DNA from: Stutzerimonas stutzeri
GTDB lineage: Bacteria > Pseudomonadota > Gammaproteobacteria > Pseudomonadales > Pseudomonadaceae
NCBI RefSeq assembly: GCF_024451105.1
Contig: NZ_JANGEY010000005.1
Span: 1 to 64,000 of the forward strand
Length of the DNA stretch: 64,000 bases
Reading direction: 5' to 3'
This document shows, piece after piece, positions 55,732 through 64,000 of this stretch. Below the pieces are notes generated by a model that was not told the DNA's origin, ran no database searches, and saw nothing but the letters and a program-made list of their open reading frames with translations. Position 1 is the first letter of the stretch, and each line of letters opens with the position of its first letter. The position numbers were made by a program, and so were the translations under genes.

Positions 55732-57366
55732 ATGAGTCAAGTCCTGCGGGTCGCCATGGCCCAGCTCAACCTGCGCGTCGGCGATATCCACGGCAACGTC
55801 GAGCGCATCATCGAGGCCGCCGGGCGCGCCCGCGAGCAGTGGCAGGCCGACGTGATCGTCTTCCCCGAGCTGGCGCTGTGCGGCTACCCGCCGGAGGATC
55901 TGCTGCTGCGCGCCAGCATGCAGCAGCGCATCGAGGCGGCGCTGGAGCGTCTGGCCCGCGAGGTGCGCGGCATCCGCCTGCTGGTCGGCTTTCCCTGGGT
56001 CGAGGGCGAGCGGCGCTACAACGCCTGCGCGCTGATCGAGGAGGGACGGCTGGTGGCGCGCTACTTCAAGCAGAAGCTGCCCAACTACCAGGTGTTCGAC
56101 GAGAAGCGCTACTTCGTCGCCGGCGATCGGCCCTGCGTGGTGGACATCGCCGGCGTGCCGGTGGCGCTGAGCATCTGCGAGGACATCTGGCACCCCGAGC
56201 CGATGGCCGCGGCACGCGACGCCGGCGCGCGGCTGATGCTCAACCTCAACGCCTCGCCGTTCCACCTCGGCAAGCAGGCCGAGCGCGAGGCGACCCTGGC
56301 GGCGCGCGCCGTCGAGGGTGGCATGCCGATCGTCTATGTCAACCAGGTCGGCGGCCAGGACGAGCTGGTGTTCGACGGCGGCTCCTGCGTGGTGGCTGCC
56401 GACGGCGCCCTGTGCCAGCGCGCGCCGGCCTACGAGGAAGGGCTGTTCCTCGCCGAGCTGCGGGTCGACGACGGACGGGTGCAGCCGCAGCCCGGGGACT
56501 GCGCGGAGCTGGTCGGCGAGGAGGCCAGCGCCTATGGCGCGCTGGTGCTCGGCGTGCGCGACTACGTGCAGAAGAACGGCTTCAGGGGCGTGGTGCTCGG
56601 TCTGTCCGGCGGCGTCGACTCGGCGCTGACCCTGGCCATCGCCGTGGACGCCCTCGGCGCCGACCGAGTGGAGGCGGTGATGATGCCCTACCGCTACACC
56701 GCACAGATCAGTCTCGAGGACGCCGAGGCCGAGGCGCGCACCCTGGGCGTGAGTTATCGCGTGCTGCCCATCGCACCGATGGTCGAGGCGTTCCTGGATA
56801 CCCTGGCGCCGGTGTTCGAGGGCCTCGGCCGCGACACCACCGAGGAGAATCTGCAGGCGCGCTGCCGCGGCACCCTGCTGATGGCGATCTCCAACAAGAA
56901 GGGCTACCTGGTGCTGACCACCGGCAACAAGAGCGAGGTGGCGGTCGGCTACTGCACCCTGTACGGCGACATGGCCGGCGGCTTCGACGTGCTCAAGGAC
57001 GTGCCCAAGACCCTGGTGTTCCGCCTCTGCCGGTACCGCAACGGCCTGCATGGCGAGGTGATCCCGCAGCGGGTCATCGACCGTCCGCCGTCGGCCGAAC
57101 TGGCCCCCGACCAGAAGGACGAGGACTCGCTGGCGCCCTATCCGGAGCTCGACGAGATCCTGCGCCTGTACGTCGAGGAAGACCTGTCGGCCGACGCCAT
57201 CGTCGCCCGCGGCTTCGCCGAAGCCACCGTGCGCCGGATCCTGCGCCTGGTCGATCTCAACGAGTACAAGCGCCGCCAGGCCGCGGTCGGCCCGCGCATC
57301 ACCCAGCGCGGCTTCGGTCGCGACCGTCGTTACCCGATCACCTCGGGCTGGCGGATCGGCGAGTGA
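55732..57366 (+). CDS. nadE: glutamine-dependent NAD+ synthetase
   Basis: NadE turns deamido-NAD into NAD. The 544-residue two-domain form has an N-terminal glutaminase of the nitrilase fold with its Glu (VFPELALCGYPPEDL), Lys (YFKQKLPNYQVFDE) and Cys (ALSICEDIW) triad, and a C-terminal synthetase with the PP-loop GLSGGVDSALT near residue 288. An ATG at 55720 is in frame, but GGAGAG lies just before the chosen ATG at 55732. Confidence 0.95.
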   Translation: MSQVLRVAMAQLNLRVGDIHGNVERIIEAAGRAREQWQADVIVFPELALCGYPPEDLLLRASMQQRIEAALERLAREVRGIRLLVGFPWVEGERRYNACALIEEGRLVARYFKQKLPNYQVFDEKRYFVAGDRPCVVDIAGVPVALSICEDIWHPEPMAAARDAGARLMLNLNASPFHLGKQAEREATLAARAVEGGMPIVYVNQVGGQDELVFDGGSCVVAADGALCQRAPAYEEGLFLAELRVDDGRVQPQPGDCAELVGEEASAYGALVLGVRDYVQKNGFRGVVLGLSGGVDSALTLAIAVDALGADRVEAVMMPYRYTAQISLEDAEAEARTLGVSYRVLPIAPMVEAFLDTLAPVFEGLGRDTTEENLQARCRGTLLMAISNKKGYLVLTTGNKSEVAVGYCTLYGDMAGGFDVLKDVPKTLVFRLCRYRNGLHGEVIPQRVIDRPPSAELAPDQKDEDSLAPYPELDEILRLYVEEDLSADAIVARGFAEATVRRILRLVDLNEYKRRQAAVGPRITQRGFGRDRRYPITSGWRIGE

Positions 57367-57389
57367 CCGGCGTCCGGGAGTGAAAACGA

Positions 57390-57421
57390 AAAAGGGGAGA
57401 CTCGAGCGAGTCTCCCCTTTT
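57390..57421. terminator. bidirectional terminator between nadE and bamD
   Basis: AAAAGGGGAGACTCG and CGAGTCTCCCCTTTT form a perfect stem of up to 15 bp between two convergent genes. It starts with A-runs and ends with T-runs, so it can serve both strands. Confidence 0.9.
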
Positions 57422-57438
57422 CGGTCGGCGCCTCGGGT

Positions 57439-58437
57439 TCAGTCGAACAGGCCGAAGCTCAGCCGGCTCCACCAGGAACGGCGCGGCGCTGCGTCTTCTC
57501 CGCCGGCGGCGGCGTCCGGCGCCGACAGTTCGGCGGGGATGGCGTCGCGCGCTTCCTGGTACTGGCGCTGCATCTCCTGGCTGGCGCGGGTCTGGCCCGG
57601 CGGCAGCGGCGCCCGGGTCTCGATCAGGCCGAGGGTGGCGCGGCTCAGCCAGGTACGGGTGTCGGCCTCTTTCTCGGTCGGCACGAACTCGCCGCTGGCC
57701 AGGGTCGGATGGTCGGCGTAGTTGAGCTTGAGGGTGGCCAGGCTGGCGCTCGCCGGTTCGTCGAGAGCGAGGCGCTGGTAGGCCTCGGTCATCACCGCCA
57801 GGCCGTCGCCGACTGCCGGGGTTTCCTGGAAGTTCTCCACCACGTAGCGGCCGCGGTTGGCGGCGGCTACGTAGGCCTCGCGCTTGAGGTAGTACTGGGC
57901 GACGTGGATCTCGTAGGCTGCCAGCAGGTTGCGCAGGTAGATCATCCGCGCCTTGGCGTCCGGGGCGTAGCGGCTGTTCGGGTAGCGCGCCACCAGTTGG
58001 GCGAACTCGTTGAACGAGTCGCGGGCCGCGCCCGGATCGCGCTTGGTCATGTCCAGCGGCAGGAAGCGCGCCAGCAGGCCGCGGTCCTGGTCGAAGGACG
58101 CCAGGCCCTTCAGGTACCAGGCGTAGTCGGCGTCCGGGTGCTGCGGATGCAGGCGGATGAAGCGCTCGGCGGCGGCCTTGGCGGCTTCCGGTTCCTGGTT
58201 CTGGTAGTAGGCGTAGATCAGCTCGAGCTGGGCCTGCTCGGCGTAGCGGCCGAACGGATAGCGCGCCTCGAGGGCTTTGAGGGTGTCGACGGCGATGGTG
58301 TAGCTGCGATTGTCCAGGTGCTCCTGCGCCTTCCGATACAGCTCGGTCTCGCTGAGGTTCTCGTCGATCACCTGCTTGGAGGAGCAGGCTGCGGTGAGGG
58401 CGAGGGTGGCGATCAGCAGCAGGCGTTTCACGTGCAT
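57439..58437 (-). CDS. bamD: outer-membrane protein assembly factor BamD
   Basis: BamD (ComL) is an essential lipoprotein of the BAM complex that folds outer-membrane barrels. The protein has 332 residues. The signal ends ALTAAC (Cys18), and five TPR units follow ([23 protein letters not shown], then [19 protein letters not shown]). A C-terminal extension after about residue 265 is rich in Ala/Pro/Arg, making it longer than E. coli BamD (245). It is divergent from rluD, the same order as in P. aeruginosa. Confidence 0.94.
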   Translation of the reverse strand: MHVKRLLLIATLALTAACSSKQVIDENLSETELYRKAQEHLDNRSYTIAVDTLKALEARYPFGRYAEQAQLELIYAYYQNQEPEAAKAAAERFIRLHPQHPDADYAWYLKGLASFDQDRGLLARFLPLDMTKRDPGAARDSFNEFAQLVARYPNSRYAPDAKARMIYLRNLLAAYEIHVAQYYLKREAYVAAANRGRYVVENFQETPAVGDGLAVMTEAYQRLALDEPASASLATLKLNYADHPTLASGEFVPTEKEADTRTWLSRATLGLIETRAPLPPGQTRASQEMQRQYQEARDAIPAELSAPDAAAGGEDAAPRRSWWSRLSFGLFD

Positions 58438-58569
58438 GGCGCTTGGGTTCCCTGGGGCCGGGTGCGTGAAGGGGGCCGGCCTGATATGATTGGCAGCCCA
58501 GATTCCTCTGGGCAAAGACGCCGTATTTAACCACAAGCCCGTGGTCAACCAAAGCCGCCGGCCCTCCCG

Positions 58570-59541
58570 ATGTCCGCCATGTCCGAACTCATCCAATTGC
58601 GTGCCGAGGTGCCGTCCGAACTGGGCGGACAGCGGCTTGACCAGATCGCCGCCCAGGTCTTTCCCGAGCACTCCCGTTCGCGGCTGGCCGGCTGGATCAA
58701 GGACGGTCGCCTCACCGTCGACGGTGCCGTGCTGCGCCCGCGCGACATCGTCCACGGCGGCGCCGTGCTCGCGCTCGAAGCCGAGCGCGAGGCCCAGGTC
58801 GAGTACCTGGCTCAGGACATCGCCCTGAACGTCGTCTTCGAGGACGAACACCTGCTGGTGATCGACAAGCCGGCCGGCCTGGTGGTCCACCCGGCCGCCG
58901 GACACGCCGACGGCACCCTGCTCAACGCCCTGCTGCACCATGTGCCGGAGCTGGCCAGCGTGCCGCGTGCCGGCATTGTCCACCGCCTGGACAAGGACAC
59001 CACCGGGCTGATGGTGGTGGCCAAGACCCTCGAGGCGCACACCAACCTGGTCGCCCAGTTGCAGGCGCGCAGCGTCAGCCGCATCTACGAGGCCATCGTG
59101 GTCGGCGTGGTCACTGCCGGCGGCACCGTCGATGCGCCGATCGGCCGTCATGCGCAGCAGCGCCAGAAGATGGCGGTGAGCAAGACCGGCAAGCCGGCGG
59201 TCAGCCACTATCGGGTGCTCGAGCGCTTCCGCGCGCATACCCATGTGCGGGTCAAGCTGGAGACCGGGCGCACCCACCAGATCCGCGTGCACATGGCCCA
59301 CATCCATTTCCCGCTGGTCGGCGATCCGGTCTACGGCGGGCGCTTCCGCATTCCGCCGGCGGCCAACCCGCTGCTGGTGGAAACCCTGCGCGGCTACCCG
59401 CGCCAGGCGCTGCACGCGCGCTTCCTCGAACTGGACCACCCGGCGAGCGGCGAGCGGATGGGCTGGGAGTCGGAGCTGCCGGACGACTTCGTCGAGCTGC
59501 TCAACCTGCTGCGCGGCGACCGCGAGGCGTTCATCGGATGA
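58570..59541 (+). CDS. rluD: 23S rRNA pseudouridine synthase RluD
   Basis: RluD forms pseudouridines in helix 69 of 23S rRNA. The 323-residue protein has an N-terminal S4 domain ([22 protein letters not shown]) and a catalytic RluA-type domain with the Asp in [18 protein letters not shown] near residue 141. [16 protein letters not shown] is a further family signature. A second ATG three codons in is possible. It overlaps pgeF by 4 bases. Confidence 0.95.
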   Translation: MSAMSELIQLRAEVPSELGGQRLDQIAAQVFPEHSRSRLAGWIKDGRLTVDGAVLRPRDIVHGGAVLALEAEREAQVEYLAQDIALNVVFEDEHLLVIDKPAGLVVHPAAGHADGTLLNALLHHVPELASVPRAGIVHRLDKDTTGLMVVAKTLEAHTNLVAQLQARSVSRIYEAIVVGVVTAGGTVDAPIGRHAQQRQKMAVSKTGKPAVSHYRVLERFRAHTHVRVKLETGRTHQIRVHMAHIHFPLVGDPVYGGRFRIPPAANPLLVETLRGYPRQALHARFLELDHPASGERMGWESELPDDFVELLNLLRGDREAFIG

Positions 59542-60287
59542 GCCTGCAGGTCGGCGATCTGCTGATCCCCGACTGGCCGGCGCCGGCCAGCGTGCGCGCC
59601 TGCGTGACCACCCGCGCTGGCGGGGGCAGTCGGCCACCGTTCGACAGCCTCAACCTCGGCGATCACGTCGGTGACGATCCGGCGGCGGTGGCCGAAAACC
59701 GCAGCCGCCTGCAGCAGCTGCTCGGCTGCCGGCCGGCCTGGCTCGGGCAGGTGCACGGCGTGGCGGTGGTCGAGGCCGATCCGGCGCAGGTGGCCGAGGC
59801 CGACGCCAGCTGGAGCGCCACGCCGGGCGTGGCCTGCACCGTGATGACCGCCGACTGCCTGCCGGTGCTGTTCTGCGACCGCGCCGGCACGCGGGTCGCC
59901 GCGGCGCATGCCGGCTGGCGCGGGCTGGCCGCCGGGGTGCTGGAGGCCACGGTCGCCGCGCTGGGCTGCCCGGCGGGCGAGTTGCTGGTCTGGCTCGGCC
60001 CGGCGATAGGGCCGCAGGCCTTCGAGGTCGGCGCCGAGGTGCGCGCGGCCTTCGTCGCGCAGCATGCCGAGGCGGCCGCGGCCTTCGTGCCCAGCGCCAA
60101 CGCCGGGCGCTTCATGGCCGACCTGTACCGTCTGGCGCGCACCCGCCTCGCCGCCGTCGGCGTCACCGCGGTGTACGGCGGCGGACTGTGCACTTTCACG
60201 GATGCCGAACGCTTCTATTCCTACCGCCGCGAGCCGCGCACCGGCCGCCTGGCCAGCCTGGTCTGGCTGGCGCCGACACAGCCCTGA
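59538..60287 (+). CDS. pgeF: purine-nucleoside phosphorylase/oligopeptide-peptidoglycan editing factor (YfiH family)
   Basis: The 249-residue protein belongs to the YfiH/laccase-domain family (PgeF), which in E. coli prevents wrong amino acids entering peptidoglycan. The three conserved metal-site parts are [14 protein letters not shown] and [22 protein letters not shown] is also typical. The ATG overlaps the rluD stop (ATGA). rluD-pgeF-clpB order is widely conserved in gammaproteobacteria. Confidence 0.92.
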   Translation: MSLQVGDLLIPDWPAPASVRACVTTRAGGGSRPPFDSLNLGDHVGDDPAAVAENRSRLQQLLGCRPAWLGQVHGVAVVEADPAQVAEADASWSATPGVACTVMTADCLPVLFCDRAGTRVAAAHAGWRGLAAGVLEATVAALGCPAGELLVWLGPAIGPQAFEVGAEVRAAFVAQHAEAAAAFVPSANAGRFMADLYRLARTRLAAVGVTAVYGGGLCTFTDAERFYSYRREPRTGRLASLVWLAPTQP

Positions 60288-60293
60288 ATGGGT

Positions 60294-60384
60294 GTAGGGG
60301 AGGTGACTCGCGCAGCGATTACCTACCACCCAGGCCGCGTCCATCCCATCGGTAGAAGATCGCTGCGCGAGTCTTCTACCCTAC
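60294..60384. repeat. BIME-like inverted palindrome doublet, copy 2
   Basis: Two inverted copies of a GTAGGG(G/T)-started palindrome lie here: one (60294-60327) runs left to right around a GCGCAGCG core, and the other (60351-60384) is inverted with GGTAGAAGA/TCTTCTACC arms. The second, read on the minus strand, differs from the 19081 copy at only a few bases. It lies between pgeF and clpB. Confidence 0.78.
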
Positions 60385-60430
60385 GAGTCTGACGCCCCGC
60401 GTCCCGCTTGACCCCGGTCAAGTCCCCGGC

Positions 60431-60461
60431 CCTTGAATCGCCGACGATCGTCCTCATCTAT
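60431..60461 (+). promoter_or_regulatory. heat-shock (sigma-32) promoter of clpB
   Basis: CCCTTGAA (60431-60438) and CCTCATCTA (60453-60461) with 14 bases between them match the RpoH consensus (CTTGAA and CCCATNT) very closely, 67 bases before the clpB ATG. Confidence 0.8.
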
Positions 60462-60527
60462 CCTGCAACCCGATTCCCAGGCGGATGCCGCAAGGCCGCT
60501 CCGCCGTCGCTTGCGAAGGACGAACCC

Positions 60528-63092
<2,565 letters not shown>

Positions 63093-63142
63093 GCCTCGGG
63101 GTTCTATCGGATCGAGCGGCGCCTGCGGGCGCCGCTCTGCCG

Positions 63143-64000
63143 TCAGCCGTCCGGCTGAGCCTCCTCGAGACGCTGCAGTACCCGATAGATCGCCTTCAGC
63201 GCACGCTCCATCAGCGGGGTATCGCTCGGCTCGCCGATCAGGCGCACGCTGCCGTCCTGCAGCGCCCTGGCCAGTCGCGCAGCCGGCCAACTGCGGCTGT
63301 GCTCGCCGATCGGGTCGATGAACAGGTAGTGCTGGGTGGCCGGGCTGAACCACGACAGGCGTAGGCGACGCTCCTGCCCCTCCTCGTCGAAGGCGAACAG
63401 GCTGCCGAACGGCAGGCTCTGCAGGCGCTGCAGCTGGGCCTGCCGTTCGTCGTCCGGCGGGGCGTCGCCGCTTTCCTCGGCTGCCGCCGGCTCGCGCTCG
63501 GCGCCGTGCAGCAGAGCGCCCAGCGGGCTGTCCGGCAGTTGCGCCTGCAAGTCGGCGACCAGTTCGGGCTGGCGGGTCTGCACGGCGTGCTGGCAGGCGA
63601 TCACGTCCTGCAGCAGGCGGCGGATGTCGGCGTCGGCCAGGCAGCCCAGGCGCTGCAGGCCTTCGCGCAGGCGCTCCAGCAGGTCGAGGCGCTCGCGCTG
63701 CATGCGCTCGCGCTCGTCCGGGAGCAGGGGGGTGCAGCTCCAGGCCAGTTGTTCGGCGGTGCGGCAGGCGCACCGCCATTCCTCGCTGTCTTCGCCGTGG
63801 CGCAGGTGGACCAGTGCCAGCACGTCGTGCCAGCCGCTTTCCAGCAGCTCGCGGATCAGCTCCGGCAGCGCGCGGCCGGCGAGCACCCCGCGCAACTGAT
63901 CGGCTGCGCGCAGGCGGGCCGCCTGCAGGCGGTCGCGCCCGCGGGCCGAATCCAGGGTCCGTCGCGCGCGGCGCTCGACCCGCTGCTGCAGGCGCTGCAG
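63143..64000 (-). CDS. DUF1631-family protein, 3' part
   Basis: The last 285 residues of a longer protein are visible; the reading frame stays open to the right edge, so the start is outside the window. The C-terminal block SWFSPATQHYLFIDPIGEHSRSW and SDTPLMERALKAIYRVLQ matches the DUF1631 family as I know it. It looks cytoplasmic and helical, with a charged Gln/Arg-rich beginning. DUF1631 proteins in proteobacteria are often large (over 700 residues) and of unknown function. An apparent start inside the window at a TTG (63895) is not credible. Confidence 0.72.
   Translation of the reverse strand: MQRLQQRVERRARRTLDSARGRDRLQAARLRAADQLRGVLAGRALPELIRELLESGWHDVLALVHLRHGEDSEEWRCACRTAEQLAWSCTPLLPDERERMQRERLDLLERLREGLQRLGCLADADIRRLLQDVIACQHAVQTRQPELVADLQAQLPDSPLGALLHGAEREPAAAEESGDAPPDDERQAQLQRLQSLPFGSLFAFDEEGQERRLRLSWFSPATQHYLFIDPIGEHSRSWPAARLARALQDGSVRLIGEPSDTPLMERALKAIYRVLQRLEEAQPDG

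Overview
The window looks like a chromosomal segment of a high-GC member of the Pseudomonadaceae. Gene content, gene order and protein sequences match blocks well known from Pseudomonas aeruginosa and relatives: 5S rRNA end; psi subunit-rimI; ychF-pth-rplY-prs-tRNA-Gln-ispE-lolB; hemA-prfA-prmC-moeB-murI-pagL; phr with a MerR regulator; pilR-pilS; bamD-rluD-pgeF-clpB. Nothing in it looks like plasmid or phage DNA. No insertion sequence, integrase or CRISPR array was seen.

Layout. 1-3751: the end of an rRNA operon, then a LetA/LetB-type (PqiA/PqiB) envelope lipid-transport operon with a two-piece PqiA and a six-MCE-domain partner. 3864-9530: leuA, a fast-evolving holD (psi) gene with a TTG start, rimI, a flavin amine-oxidase-like protein, a DMT exporter and a small exported protein. 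9611-16500 (minus strand): tRNA-Met, ychF, pth, a short-form L25 gene, prs, two tRNA-Gln genes, ispE, lolB and a TPR lipoprotein. 16667-22223 (plus): hemA, prfA, prmC, moeB, murI and pagL.

22225-32241 is a minus-strand photo-oxidative-stress cluster and the most interesting part of the window. A CarH/LitR-like MerR regulator whose C-terminal domain lacks the cobalamin-ligand motif sits with a DNA photolyase, a flavoprotein, a DUF1365 protein, a cyclopropane-synthase-like methyltransferase, a DUF2878 membrane protein, an SDR, an NTF2-like protein and a DUF523/DUF1722 protein. The leading promoter carries two pairs of TGTACA palindromes, each pair exactly 18 bp apart. A third pair with the same spacing lies between a renalase-like gene and the divergent TIGR01777-hemH genes. 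I read this as one light- or singlet-oxygen-responsive regulon that joins DNA repair, membrane-lipid modification and possibly haem synthesis.

32433-36319: an epimerase-like gene and hemH, a lytic transglycosylase with a peptidoglycan-binding domain, and cueR with its own operator. 36589-49495: a complete Flp/Tad pilus locus of fourteen plus-strand genes (flp, tadV, an unusual winged-helix/AAA+ ATPase, rcpC, rcpA, a small lipoprotein, tadG, tadE, tadF, tadZ, tadA, tadB, tadC, tadD). It is followed by a convergent AraC-type regulator with a degenerate receiver domain. 50710-64000: gdhA, the pilR-pilS type IV pilus two-component system, a small zinc-ribbon protein, nadE, bamD, rluD-pgeF-clpB (with a clear heat-shock promoter), and the 3' part of a DUF1631 gene that runs off the right edge.

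Several intergenic gaps hold palindromic repeats. Two of them (19081-19164 and 60294-60384) are copies of the same inverted doublet and resemble REP/BIME elements. All function calls rest on reading the translated sequence and on remembered family knowledge; no database search was run.
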